A program made the translations under genes and the position numbers. The notes below the pieces were generated by a model. That model saw only the letters and a list, made by a program, of their open reading frames with translations, had not been told where the DNA came from and searched no databases. Below, piece by piece: positions 45,989 to 53,931 of a stretch of 64,000 nt of DNA. Location: NCBI GenBank assembly GCA_021769555.1, contig JAETSR010000001.1:310001-374000 (forward strand). The letters run 5' to 3'. Position 1 is the stretch's first letter, and every line of letters starts with the position of its first letter. The stretch is from Clostridiaceae bacterium (lineage in GTDB: Bacteria; Bacillota; Clostridia; Oscillospirales; Acutalibacteraceae).

Positions 45989-46999
45989 ATGGAATACCGT
46001 TTGGATATCGGCATGTGGAACCAGGTCTTCGCCGTGCCCTGCGCCCTGGTGGACAGGCACTTAAAGCTTGCGGGGAAGGAGCAGCTTCAGGTGCTGCTCT
46101 ACGCCCTTCGGCACGCGGGGGAGGGCTTCACGCCCGAGGGCATGGCAGAGGCCCTGGGCATGGCCGCGGAGGAGGCCCTGGACGGCCTTGAGTACTGGTG
46201 CGGCAGGGGACTATTGAATAAGGTTGGGCAGGAGCTCCTGCCCGTGCCCCAGGATGAGGGCGCCTCCGGGGAAGGGGAGGCTTCTCCGGACCAGGAGGCG
46301 GCCGGGGAGAAGGGGGAGCTCCCGCCGAAAAAGCGGATGGTCCGACCGGACGGCGGGCACCTCACCGCCCGGCTGGCCGAGTCCGACGGGGTGCGCTTTC
46401 TCATGCAGGAGGCTGAGGCGGCCCTGGGCAAGACTATCTCCCCGGCAATGAGCTCCCTCCTTTTGACCATAACCGACGACTACGGCCTGCCGGTGGAGGT
46501 GACGGTCATGCTCTTAAACTACGCCCGGGAGGTGGGCCGGGTGGGCACGAGCTATATAGACTCCGTGGCAAGGGACTGGGCCGAGAGCGAAATATTCTCC
46601 CTGGAGGCCGCCGAGGAGAAGCTGCAGCAGCTCACAAAGGCCCGGCTCGCCTGGGGGAAGGTTTCGGCCGCGGCGGGGCTCCCCAAGCGCTCGCCCTCAA
46701 AGAGCGAGGAGGAGCGGGCCTGCCGCTGGGTGTACGACTGGGGCTTTTCCCAGGAAATGCTCGAGGCGGCCTATGAGACCTGCGCGGACCATACCGGGAA
46801 GTTCAGCGCGGCATATATGGACAAGGTGCTCACAAAATGGCGCCAGGCGGGCGTCGCCGACCGCGGCGGCCTCGAGCGGTACAGGCAGGCGGCCGCGGCA
46901 AAGAAGGACAGCACCGGCAGTGCCGGCAGCGCCGGAAAGAGCTACGATATCAGCGAGCTTGAGCAGCTGAGCGGGCTTCGCCTGCCGGATAAGCTGTAA
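45989..46999 (+). CDS. DnaD-family replication initiation protein
   Basis: A 336-residue primosome protein. The N-terminal winged helix (HLKLAGKEQLQVLLYALRH) is followed by an acidic Gly/Glu linker near residues 85-115 and DnaD-type C-terminal helical domains: VRFLMQEAEAALGKTISPAMSSLL and VTVMLLNYAREVGR, then a second repeat around residues 245-285. It is longer than Bacillus DnaD (232 residues) because this domain appears duplicated. It is paired with the DnaI-like gene. Confidence 0.88.
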   Translation: MEYRLDIGMWNQVFAVPCALVDRHLKLAGKEQLQVLLYALRHAGEGFTPEGMAEALGMAAEEALDGLEYWCGRGLLNKVGQELLPVPQDEGASGEGEASPDQEAAGEKGELPPKKRMVRPDGGHLTARLAESDGVRFLMQEAEAALGKTISPAMSSLLLTITDDYGLPVEVTVMLLNYAREVGRVGTSYIDSVARDWAESEIFSLEAAEEKLQQLTKARLAWGKVSAAAGLPKRSPSKSEEERACRWVYDWGFSQEMLEAAYETCADHTGKFSAAYMDKVLTKWRQAGVADRGGLERYRQAAAAKKDSTGSAGSAGKSYDISELEQLSGLRLPDKL

Positions 47000-47027
47000 A
47001 TATAGATAGTACAGTCAGGAGAATACC

Positions 47028-47996
47028 ATGAGTTATGACAATACAGTAAATCAGGCCGCCAGGGCCGAGCTGGAGCGGAGAAGAAAGCTCGCGGAGGAGA
47101 CAGCCCGGCAGAACCTTGAGGATTTCCTGCTCCGCTGCCCCAGGGCCGGGGAGATACGCCGGGAGCTGGCCGCCAACGCCGCGGGAGCCGCCAGGGCAGT
47201 GGTGTCCGGGGGGAAGGTGCGTGAGGAAATGGAGAGGCGCAGGGAGCGGGGGCTCACACTGAGAAGGGAGTACGAGGACCTTTTGAGGGAGCACGGCCTC
47301 ACCCGCCAGGACCTCGAGCCCCGGTACACCTGCCCCATATGCAGGGACACGGGCTTCGCGGAGGGCGGCCCATGCAGCTGCTATAAGGCCCTCAGGCGCA
47401 GCCTTGCCTATAAGCAGCTGAGCGCTGAGCTGCCCCTCAGCGAGTGCACCTTCGAGGGGTTCTCCCTGAAATACTACCAGGGGGACCCCGCCGCCTATGA
47501 GCGCATGTCCAGCATTCTGAAAAGCTGCCGGGAATACGCTGAGAATTTCCGGGAGAGCTCGCCGAACCTGCTCTTCTGGGGGGGCACCGGCCTTGGGAAG
47601 ACCCACCTCTCCCTGGCTATAGCCAACGCCGCCATAGCCAAGGGCTTCGGGGTGGTGTACGGCTCTGCCCAGCGGTTCGCGGTGGCTTTGGAGCGGGAGC
47701 GCTTCGACCGGGACGGCGGACCCGGGGGAGGGACCTCTGAGAGCCTCAAGGAGTGCGACCTGCTCATCCTGGACGACCTGGGCACGGAGTTCTCCTCGGC
47801 CTACTCCAACGCCGCTGTCTACGACGTGGTGAACGCCCGGCTCATGGCCCGGCGGCCCGCTATAATCAGCACGAACCTGGGCCTCTCCGGCCTCGAGGAG
47901 CGGTACGGCGAGCGCTTCACCTCCCGGATTGCCGGGAACTACGCCCTGCTGGGCTTCATGGGGAAGGACGTGCGCATACAGAAAATCAAGTCATAA
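47028..47996 (+). CDS. DnaI/DnaC-like helicase loader ATPase
   Basis: A 322-residue AAA+ protein. An N-terminal helical region, then a zinc-binding motif (CPICRDTGF...CSC), then the ATPase: Walker A FWGGTGLGKTHLS, Walker B LLILDDLGTEF, sensor IISTNLGLSGLEERYG and arginine-containing RFTSRIAGN. It loads the replicative helicase at the origin together with the DnaD-like protein. It is 28 bp after that gene and ends at a terminator. Confidence 0.92.
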   Translation: MSYDNTVNQAARAELERRRKLAEETARQNLEDFLLRCPRAGEIRRELAANAAGAARAVVSGGKVREEMERRRERGLTLRREYEDLLREHGLTRQDLEPRYTCPICRDTGFAEGGPCSCYKALRRSLAYKQLSAELPLSECTFEGFSLKYYQGDPAAYERMSSILKSCREYAENFRESSPNLLFWGGTGLGKTHLSLAIANAAIAKGFGVVYGSAQRFAVALERERFDRDGGPGGGTSESLKECDLLILDDLGTEFSSAYSNAAVYDVVNARLMARRPAIISTNLGLSGLEERYGERFTSRIAGNYALLGFMGKDVRIQKIKS

Positions 47997-48006
47997 TATG
48001 CAGAAG

Positions 48007-48031
48007 GCTCCCCGGCACAGGGGAGCTTTTT
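48007..48031 (+). terminator. Terminator of the primosome operon
   Basis: GCTCCCC / GGGGAGC stem, 6-nt loop, five T. Confidence 0.92.
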
Positions 48032-48070
48032 CACATAGAAAAACCTGCCGCGAAAAATCACGGCAGGCCT

Positions 48071-48160
48071 TGGCGGAGAAGATGGGATTTGAACCCATGC
48101 ACCGGTTTCCCGACCTACTCCCTTAGCAGGGGAGCCCCTTCACCACTTGGGTACTTCTCC
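48071..48160 (-). tRNA. tRNA-Ser (GCU)
   Basis: A 90-nt class II tRNA. The acceptor stem GGAGAAG pairs fully, the anticodon arm CTCCC-CTGCTAA-GGGAG gives anticodon GCU, there is a long variable arm, and the T arm holds GGTTCAAATCC. The 3' CCA is encoded (48071-48073). Confidence 0.97.
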
Positions 48161-48217
48161 AAGGATGGCATTATAATTATATAAGCGGCCGGCTTTCGCC
48201 GGAGCAGAGCTGTCAGA

Positions 48218-48306
48218 TGGCGGAGAGGAAGAGATTCGAACTCTTGGCCCCTTGCGGAGTCACTAGTTTTCAAGACTAGCTCCTTAAACCACTCGGACAC
48301 CTCTCC
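48218..48306 (-). tRNA. tRNA-Ser (UGA)
   Basis: An 89-nt class II tRNA. Acceptor GGAGAGG, anticodon arm CTAGT-CTTGAAA-ACTAG giving anticodon UGA, long variable arm, T loop GTTCGAATC, encoded CCA. It lies 57 bp upstream of the other serine tRNA on the same strand. Confidence 0.97.
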
Positions 48307-48381
48307 AACTCGCTCGATTATAATACCATATTATCGGGTCCCTGTCAAGCTTTTCCGCAAATTTTTTACTTTCGCCGGGGC

Positions 48382-49023
48382 TCACTCCTGATTTTTGTGC
48401 CGCCTGTAATACAGGAAGGAGTAAGTAACAGGCACGGCCATGGACCCCGCCGCCAGCGCCAGCATGAGCCAGGGGCTCATGAGCATGGAGGTGGCGACCA
48501 TGAGCACACCGCTTATCACCATGCTCCACCCGGCGGCCCGGTGGGTGTGGTACCAGTTTTCAGGGTCCGCGAGGGTCCAGGCTGTCCGGACGCCCACAGT
48601 GTAGTTGTGCCGGAGCTTGGGCATGATATTGCCTAAAATAATCTGTACAATTCCAATGAAGGTTATACAGATAAATGAGATATTAATTTTTATATCAAGG
48701 GCATACATATATATGCAGACCCCAACCACCAGCGAGGTCACCGGCAGCACCCAAAGCAGTATGGAGATTAGCCTCCCGCCGATATTCTCATTCCTGGGGT
48801 CGTGGAGCATGGCGAATATGCAGATGATTTGGCACGCCAGAAAGAACCCCGGCAGGGCGAACACAGCGAAGGGCCTGCCCGCCCAGTTGTCGGCCACGCC
48901 CTGGAAATTGAAATGGATAGGCACCAGCTCCGGCAGCCTGTTCCAGAGTATCAGCCCCATAAGGCAGGGGAGAAGCGTCACCAGGGAGGTGACGATAATT
49001 TTCACCTTATTTTGCCTCCACAT
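48382..49023 (-). CDS. sdpI: SdpI-family membrane protein
   Basis: A 213-residue protein with about six membrane segments: a DUF1648 start (PELVPIHFNFQGVADNWAG) and the SdpI C-terminal motif NYTVGVRTAWTLADPENW followed by THRAAGW. In Bacillus subtilis SdpI gives immunity to the SdpC toxin and sequesters the repressor SdpR. It overlaps the regulator gene by 17 bases, as in the sdpRI pair. No SdpABC toxin genes are nearby. Confidence 0.9.
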   Translation of the reverse strand: MWRQNKVKIIVTSLVTLLPCLMGLILWNRLPELVPIHFNFQGVADNWAGRPFAVFALPGFFLACQIICIFAMLHDPRNENIGGRLISILLWVLPVTSLVVGVCIYMYALDIKINISFICITFIGIVQIILGNIMPKLRHNYTVGVRTAWTLADPENWYHTHRAAGWSMVISGVLMVATSMLMSPWLMLALAAGSMAVPVTYSFLYYRRHKNQE

Positions 49024-49294
49024 ATTCCGAATCCCCTTTCAGCTCCGTGAGCCAGAGCATTATTTCCTCAAGCACCGAGGTGTTCAGCTCATAATAGATA
49101 TGCTTGCCCTCCCGCTGGTCCCGCACAAGCCCCGCCTCCTTGAGCACCGACAGGTGCCTTGACACCGCCGCGCCGGTCACTTCAAAGCGCCCGCATATCT
49201 CCCCGGCGGAGAGCCGCCCCCCTTTCAGCATCATTAGTATCTCCCGGCGTATGGGGTCCGCCAGGGCACGCATGGTTGCCTGCATACTGCCCAT
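49007..49294 (-). CDS. sdpR: ArsR-family repressor, SdpR-like
   Basis: A 95-residue winged-helix repressor (RALADPIRREILMMLKGGRLSAG across two short segments, VTGAAVSRHLSVLKEAGLV, then a wing). The sequence lacks the metal-binding cysteines of arsenic-type regulators. It has an AAAGGAGG ribosome site. It probably represses its own operon from a site near the promoter at 49334. Confidence 0.9.
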   Translation of the reverse strand: MGSMQATMRALADPIRREILMMLKGGRLSAGEICGRFEVTGAAVSRHLSVLKEAGLVRDQREGKHIYYELNTSVLEEIMLWLTELKGDSEYVEAK

Positions 49295-49333
49295 GCTGCA
49301 CCTCCTTTAACGTTTAATTTATTTGTTAAATAT

Positions 49334-49362
49334 AGTCTAGCACAGCTTGGGAAAAAAGTCAA
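49334..49362 (-). promoter_or_regulatory. Promoter of the sdpRI-like pair
   Basis: Minus strand: TTGACT, 17 bp, TAGACT. Just downstream, TTTAAC and GTTAAA are inverted with 13 bp between them and may be the SdpR site. Confidence 0.7.
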
Positions 49363-49417
49363 TATTTTTTTGAGTATGCTTATGGCCTTCAGGCGCACAG
49401 GGCGCGCCTTACGGCAA

Positions 49418-49468
49418 GGTCGCGGGGCGCTGCCCCACACCCTGCAAGGGGCCTAACGCCCCTTGACC
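49418..49468. repeat. Palindromic element with two hairpins inside a closing stem
   Basis: GGTC...GACC closes two GC-rich hairpins, GGGGC/GCCCC (49424-49436) and AAGGGGC/GCCCCTT (49446-49464). The sequence resembles short palindromic repeats that recur between genes in related Clostridia (recalled, not searched). It occurs once in this window. Confidence 0.6.
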
Positions 49469-49472
49469 GCGC

Positions 49473-49503
49473 AAAAAAACCAGCCTGAGCTTTTCAGGCT
49501 GGT
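49473..49503 (-). terminator. Terminator of the GGGtGRT/NifU-like operon
   Basis: A CCAGCCTGA / TCAGGCTGG stem with seven T on the minus-strand side. Confidence 0.9.
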
Positions 49504-49522
49504 CTTATAATATGCGGATATT

Positions 49523-50533
49523 TTACTTGCTCAGGCCCTCGTAAACCGCCACGGCGCAGGCCACGGTCGCGCCCACCATGGGGTTGTTGCCCATGCCCAT
49601 CAGGCCCATCATCTCAACGTGGGCGGGCACAGAGGAGGAGCCGGCGAACTGGGCGTCCCCGTGCATACGGCCCATGGAGTCCGTGAGGCCGTAGGAGGCG
49701 GGGCCGGCGGCCATATTGTCCGGGTGCAGGGTGCGGCCGGTGCCGCCGCCGGAGGCCACGGAGAAGTACTTCTTGCCGTTCTCCAAAGCCCACTTCTTGT
49801 AGGTGCCGGCCACCAGGTGCTGGAAGCGGGTGGGGTTGGTGGAGTTGCCGGTGATGGAAACGTCCACGCCCTCGTGCTTCATGATGGCCACGCCCTCAAG
49901 CACGTCGTTTGCGCCGTAGCACTTAACGGCGGCGCGCTCGCCGTCGGAGAAGGGGCGGGTCTCCTCTATCTTCAGCTCCCCGGTAAAGAAGTCATAATCT
50001 GTCTTTACGTAGGTGAAGCCGTTAATGCGGGAGATAATATAGGCCGCGTCCTTGCCCAGGCCGTTGAGGATAATGCGCAGGGGCTCCTTGCGGGCCCTGT
50101 TTGCGGTCTTGGCGATACCGATAGCGCCCTCGGCGGCTGCAAAGGACTCGTGGCCGGCGAGGAAAGCGAAGCACTTTGTCTCGTCCCTCAGGAGCATGGC
50201 CCCCAGGTTGCCGTGGCCCAGGCCCACGTTGCGCTGCTCGGCCACAGAGCCGGGTATGCAGAAGGCCTCAAGGCCTATGCCGATAGCCTCGGCGGCGTCC
50301 GCGGCGGTCTTCACGCCCTTCTTTATGGCGACGGCGCAGCCTAAAGTGTAGGCCCAGCCGGCGTTCTCGAATGCGATGGGCTGCACGCCCTTCACTATGT
50401 CATAGGGGTCGAAGCCCTTCCCATTGCAGAGCTCACGAGCCTCCTCAAGGCTGCCCAGCCCGTACTCGGCGAGACATTTCTCAATTTTGGGCATCCTTCT
50501 CTCTTTGCCTTCAAACATGACTTCGTTAGCCAT
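49523..50533 (-). CDS. GGGtGRT family protein
   Basis: A 336-residue protein with the motif that gives the family its name, ASGGGTGRTLHP, near residue 262. Other conserved stretches are FENAGWAYTLGCAVAIKKG and LGHGNLGAMLLRDETK, and the C-terminal GMGNNPMVGATVACAVAVYE. The function is unknown. The adjacent NifU-like scaffold protein (35 bp upstream, same operon) suggests it is linked to an iron-sulfur process. No cysteine motif is obvious in the conserved core. Confidence 0.9.
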   Translation of the reverse strand: MANEVMFEGKERRMPKIEKCLAEYGLGSLEEARELCNGKGFDPYDIVKGVQPIAFENAGWAYTLGCAVAIKKGVKTAADAAEAIGIGLEAFCIPGSVAEQRNVGLGHGNLGAMLLRDETKCFAFLAGHESFAAAEGAIGIAKTANRARKEPLRIILNGLGKDAAYIISRINGFTYVKTDYDFFTGELKIEETRPFSDGERAAVKCYGANDVLEGVAIMKHEGVDVSITGNSTNPTRFQHLVAGTYKKWALENGKKYFSVASGGGTGRTLHPDNMAAGPASYGLTDSMGRMHGDAQFAGSSSVPAHVEMMGLMGMGNNPMVGATVACAVAVYEGLSK

Positions 50534-50567
50534 TTAGTTGTCCTCCTAATTAAGTATTGTCTCCCGA

Positions 50568-51260
50568 TTATTCTTCTCTGGGGTCGATGTACTTGGCAGC
50601 GCCGTCGAAGCGGCCGTACTGGCCGATATTGTTCTTATAGGCCTCGTCGGGGGAGACGCCGTGGCGGATGTCCTCAAGCATTTTCCCCAGCTTCACGAAC
50701 TGATAGCCTATGACCTCGTTGTTCTCGTCCAGGGCCATCTTGATGACATAGCCCTCGGCCATCTCCATGTAGCGAACGCCCTTTGCCCCCGTGGAGAACA
50801 TTGTGCCCACCTGGGAGCGCAGGCCCTTGCCCAAGTCCTCGAGCCCCGCGCCGATGGGCAGGCCGTCCTCGGAGAAGGCGGTCTGGCTGCGGCCGTAGGC
50901 CAGCTGCTTGAATATCTCGCGCATTGCCACGTTGATAGCGTCGCACACGAGGTCCGTGTTCAGGCACTCGAGAAGGGTCTTGCCGGGTAAAATCTCGGCC
51001 GCCATGGCCGCGGAGTGGGTCATTCCGGAGCAGCCCAGGGTCTCAACCAGGGCCTCCTGCACGATGCCCTCCTTGACGTTCAGGGTCAGCTTGCACGCGC
51101 CCTGCTGGGGAGCGCACCAGCCTATGCCGTGGGACAGGCCGGAGATATCCTTTATCTCATAGGCCTTGACCCATTTGCCCTCCTCGGGGATGGGGGCCGG
51201 TCCGTGATGGGGTCCTTTTGTCACGGTGCACATATTTTCCACTTCATGGGAATAGTTCAT
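50568..51260 (-). CDS. NifU-like iron-sulfur scaffold protein, long form
   Basis: A 230-residue IscU/NifU-like fold: IGWCAPQQGACKLTLNV, ETLGCSGMTHSAAMAAEIL and the later conserved helix. The start MNYSHEV at 51260 follows AAAGGAG; the frame is open further upstream but without a ribosome site. It is longer than IscU (about 130 residues), with a C-terminal part (VRYMEMAEGYVIKMALDENN). It is always seen with the GGGtGRT protein in organisms I recall. Promoter at 51359. Confidence 0.85.
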   Translation of the reverse strand: MNYSHEVENMCTVTKGPHHGPAPIPEEGKWVKAYEIKDISGLSHGIGWCAPQQGACKLTLNVKEGIVQEALVETLGCSGMTHSAAMAAEILPGKTLLECLNTDLVCDAINVAMREIFKQLAYGRSQTAFSEDGLPIGAGLEDLGKGLRSQVGTMFSTGAKGVRYMEMAEGYVIKMALDENNEVIGYQFVKLGKMLEDIRHGVSPDEAYKNNIGQYGRFDGAAKYIDPREE

Positions 51261-51358
51261 ATTGGTACTCCTTTCGGTTTCATAATGTTTCGGGCATAAG
51301 CGTTCTTTGCGAACGCAAGTGTTCCTGCAAACGCCGCCCAAAATACCAATCTGACCTA

Positions 51359-51387
51359 ATTATAATCAAAAACGCGGAAATATTCAA
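51359..51387 (-). promoter_or_regulatory. Promoter of the NifU-like/GGGtGRT operon
   Basis: Minus strand: TTGAAT, 17 bp, TATAAT. The leader holds a small GCGTTC/GAACGC hairpin. Confidence 0.75.
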
Positions 51388-51432
51388 GACTTTTGGCAAA
51401 ATTTTCCGGTATATTTCTGCCGCAGAAGCATT

Positions 51433-51986
51433 TCAGGGCGCGATAAATCCCCGAACGGCCCCTGCGGCCTCCGGGGAATCCATAAGGTCCCCGCGTATGC
51501 TCACTTTGCCGTACTCCCTGGCGCTGAGAAAGAGCGTGCCGGCTCCGTCCCCTCGGGCACATGATACCGGAAGGCCTGGGTAAAGTTCTCCCGGCCCGTA
51601 TTGCTCACCACAATAAACTTCTTCCTGACAGAGAGATACTTCTCCAAAAGCTCATAGTGCCGCTGAAAACAGCACTGCCCCCGCTCGTTAAAAATAAAGA
51701 AGCCCGCCGGGGGATAGTCGCAGTAGTTGGGCACAACAAAGTACGCAATATCACTATTTGCAATAGTATCGCACACCATAAACTCCGGGTCGCTGAAATG
51801 CGGGCAGCTCTCCCGCGCCTCAAAGCACTCGTAATCACACCGCCCGCAGGGCGCTATCTCCAGCTCGGAGAAGTCGAAAACCGTCACTTCGCCCATGCCC
51901 TGCCAGTATTTTTCTATCTCCATGGCAATAGACCCGCAGTTCCCGCCGGGGCGGCCGCTGAATGAGACTACGCATATTTTCTTCAT
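51433..51986 (-). pseudogene. NAD(P)H/flavodoxin-type reductase, frameshifted near the C-terminus
   Basis: From MKKICVVSFSGRPGG at 51986 the gene encodes a flavodoxin-fold protein with cysteines in CGRCDYECF and a redox-type FMN-binding start. The main frame stops at 51501 after an unconvincing tail (PARSFSAPGSTAK). The other frame from about 51540 reads LFLSAREYGKVSIRGDLMDS and ends at 51433 in AVRGFIAP, which looks like the proper end. One extra G in the run near 51538-51543 would join both. Either a recent mutation or a sequence error; without the repair only about the last 30 residues are altered, so the protein could still fold. Confidence 0.7.
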
Positions 51987-52031
51987 AACCAAAACCTCCA
52001 TTTTCATAAACCAATTTTTTCCATCAATTTC

Positions 52032-52060
52032 TTGTGTTTGCGACAATTACATGCTATACT
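52032..52060 (+). promoter_or_regulatory. Promoter of the type I toxin mRNA
   Basis: TTGTGT, 17 bp, TATACT. A start near 52067 would give an mRNA of about 215 nt ending at the shared terminator. Confidence 0.7.
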
Positions 52061-52108
52061 AATTATGCTTGCCTCCCCTATATCGGCAACAGAGAGGGGG
52101 TGCACGAA

Positions 52109-52207
52109 TTGGACCTTCTGATTATCAATTTAATCCTGTCTATCTTAGCAAACGTGGTCGCCGACCGCATATGCAGATGGCTCGACAGACAGCGTAAAGG
52201 TAAGTGA
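52109..52207 (+). CDS. 32-residue Fst-like toxin peptide
   Basis: TTG at 52109 with GGGGGTG six bases before it; an in-frame GTG at 52100 is possible. The peptide has one hydrophobic helix (LLIINLILSILANVVA) followed by a basic tail containing CRWLD, like Fst of plasmid pAD1 and its relatives, which carry a helix followed by a charged tail with a W-L-D-type motif. It would insert in the membrane and be toxic if overproduced. Its start codon lies inside the direct repeat recognised by the antisense RNA. Confidence 0.8.
   Translation: MDLLIINLILSILANVVADRICRWLDRQRKGK
52110..52120 (+). repeat. Direct repeat a of the type I locus (partner at 52293-52303)
   Basis: TGGACCTTCTG occurs at 52110-52120, across the toxin start codon, and again at 52293-52303, near the 5' end of the antisense RNA. 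Because the second copy is transcribed in the opposite direction, the antisense RNA can pair with the toxin mRNA at this site. Confidence 0.85.
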
Positions 52208-52239
52208 GCATAGAGTACTTACAGCCCCAAAGTTCTAAA

Positions 52240-52281
52240 AAGCAAGTACCCGGAGATCTAGCCATCTCCGGGTACTTGCTT
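52240..52281. terminator. Bidirectional terminator of the type I locus
   Basis: A perfect 18-bp stem (52240-52257 with 52264-52281), 6-nt loop. The minus-strand side has five T; the plus side is weaker. Confidence 0.92.
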
Positions 52282-52312
52282 CAGGTGTGCAATGGACCTT
52301 CTGTTTCCTTGC
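52240..52312 (-). ncRNA. Antitoxin antisense RNA (RNA II-like), about 73 nt
   Basis: Predicted from a good minus-strand promoter (start near 52312) and the shared terminator. It carries the complement of the direct repeat (CAGAAGGTCCA) near its 5' end and should block the toxin start codon. The size is close to pAD1 RNA II (about 65 nt). Confidence 0.7.
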
Positions 52313-52318
52313 CCACCT

Positions 52319-52347
52319 ATTATATCACACCCTCCCGCAAATTTCAA
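52319..52347 (-). promoter_or_regulatory. Promoter of the antisense RNA
   Basis: Minus strand: TTGAAA (52347-52342), 17 bp, TATAAT (52324-52319). Stronger than the toxin promoter, as expected for an antitoxin. Confidence 0.85.
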
Positions 52348-52355
52348 GGGCTAAT

Positions 52356-53657
52356 TTACCTCTTCTCCAGCAGCTTCTCCGCCGCCGCAAGCTTAACCGC
52401 CACGCACAAGAGCTCCATCGCCTCCCTGAGCTCCTCCTGGGGCGGGAAGGAGGGGGCAATGCGGATATTGCTGTCCTTAGGGTCTCTGCCGTAAGGGTAC
52501 GTGGCCCCCGCGTCGGTGAGGGTGACGCCGGCCTCTTTGCAAAGGCCCACCACACGCTTCGCGCAGCCGTCCAGCACGTCTAAGCACACGAAGTACCCCC
52601 CCTTGGGGTTGCTCCACCGGGCTATGCCCAGGCCCCCCAGCTCCCGCTCCAGGGCGTCCAGCACTATGCGGAACTTCGGGGCCAGTATCTGCCGGTGGCC
52701 CTTCATCAGGCCGCGCACGCCGTCGGCGTCGTGCAAAAACAGCACGTGCCGAAGCTGGTTGAGCTTATCCGAGCCGATGGTCTGCACGGTGGTGCGCCCC
52801 TTGAGGCTGGCTATTGTCTTGGCGCTTGAGGCCAGGGCCGCCACACCAGCCCCTGGGAAGGATATCTTGGAGGTGGAGGCGAAGATTATCACCTGGTCCT
52901 CAGTGCCCTCCTTAACGCACTCATCATAGATGTTCAGCAGCTCCGCGGGCTCGTCGGTGAGGTCGTGGACGCAGTAGGCGTTGTCCCACATGATACGGAA
53001 GTCCGGGGCGGCGGGGTGAAGCCTCGCAAAGCGCCGCACCGTCTCATCGGAGTAGGTCACGCCGGTGGGGTTGGAGTACTTGGGCACGCACCAGCAGCCC
53101 TTCACCAGGGGGTCCTTCACAAGCTCCTCTATCATGTCCATGTCAGGGCCCGTCTGGAGCATGGGCACGGGTATCATCTCTATGCCGAAGTACTCGGTCA
53201 CTGCAAAATGCCTGTCATAGCCCGGGGAGGGGCAGAGGAATTTCACGCTGCCCTGCCTGCACCAGGGAGTATGCCCCCCGCAGCCGTGGGTGTACCCCTG
53301 GGAGATGGTGTCGAACATCATCTGTAAGCTTGAGTTGTTCCCCAAAATTATCTGGTCCGCCGGGACCCCCAGAAGCTCTGAAAAAATCTCCCTCATCTCC
53401 AAGAGGCCGTTCCAAACGCCGTAGTTCCGGCAGTCGTCGCCGTTGGAGTTCGCAAACTCGCTCCTGGCGTGCAGTGCCTCAAGCACCCCCAAAGCCAGGT
53501 CCAGCTGCTGGACGCAGGGCACGCCCCGGGACATGTTAAGGCTCATGCCCCTGGCCTTAATCTCCTCATACTCCCTCAGGGCCTCCTGCCCTATTGCCTC
53601 AAGCTCCTCCGCGCTCATCTGTGCCATCTTCCTGCGGCTCATTACGGTTGCTTTCAT
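52356..53657 (-). CDS. PLP-dependent aminotransferase (aspartate aminotransferase-like family)
   Basis: A 433-residue fold-type I enzyme. Start at 53657 with GGAGG about seven bases upstream. The N-terminal MSLNMSRGVPCVQQLDLA, PSPGYDRHFAVTEYFGIEM, VPKYSNPTGVTYSDE, WDNAYCVHDL and the lysine region FASTSKISFPGAGVA are consistent with the Asp_aminotransf (PF12897) group. It converts an amino acid and 2-oxoglutarate; the substrate is not clear. It stands alone. Confidence 0.88.
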   Translation of the reverse strand: MKATVMSRRKMAQMSAEELEAIGQEALREYEEIKARGMSLNMSRGVPCVQQLDLALGVLEALHARSEFANSNGDDCRNYGVWNGLLEMREIFSELLGVPADQIILGNNSSLQMMFDTISQGYTHGCGGHTPWCRQGSVKFLCPSPGYDRHFAVTEYFGIEMIPVPMLQTGPDMDMIEELVKDPLVKGCWCVPKYSNPTGVTYSDETVRRFARLHPAAPDFRIMWDNAYCVHDLTDEPAELLNIYDECVKEGTEDQVIIFASTSKISFPGAGVAALASSAKTIASLKGRTTVQTIGSDKLNQLRHVLFLHDADGVRGLMKGHRQILAPKFRIVLDALERELGGLGIARWSNPKGGYFVCLDVLDGCAKRVVGLCKEAGVTLTDAGATYPYGRDPKDSNIRIAPSFPPQEELREAMELLCVAVKLAAAEKLLEKR

Positions 53658-53855
53658 TATACCTAATCCTCCATGAATAATTAAGCTGTGTCTGTTTTCA
53701 TTTTTCTCCTTCAAACCCTATATATTTTAATACATCTCCCCTCAAAATGCAAGTTTATTTTAAGAATCCTGCATTTTTTATGTTTTGCACCGATTTCTCA
53801 CTTTACATTTCCATTTTATGTGCAACCTTATCCGCGCTTTTTTCTCTTTTGCCAC
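53658..53855. other. Intergenic stretch without a gene
   Basis: AT-rich DNA between divergent genes, presumably including the aminotransferase promoter, which I could not place confidently. No hairpin or small frame with a ribosome site is seen. Confidence 0.4.
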
Positions 53856-53884
53856 TGGCATATGCGGGCAATCCGTGCTATAAT
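53856..53884 (+). promoter_or_regulatory. Promoter of the PurF-like gene
   Basis: TGGCAT, 17 bp, TATAAT with a TG extension (TGCTATAAT). Confidence 0.6.
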
Positions 53885-53931
53885 TACCCTGTAACGCTAA
53901 GGCAAGATTTATACGGAAGGACGGCTAAAAT

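Noticed and set aside
49418-49468. Possible CRISPR repeat
   Set aside because: A single GC-rich palindromic unit, with no regularly spaced copies anywhere in the window and no cas genes.
51356-51562. 68-codon minus-strand frame at the end of the flavodoxin-like gene
   Set aside because: It is in the third frame, out of register with both the gene body and its natural C-terminus, and lacks any family pattern.
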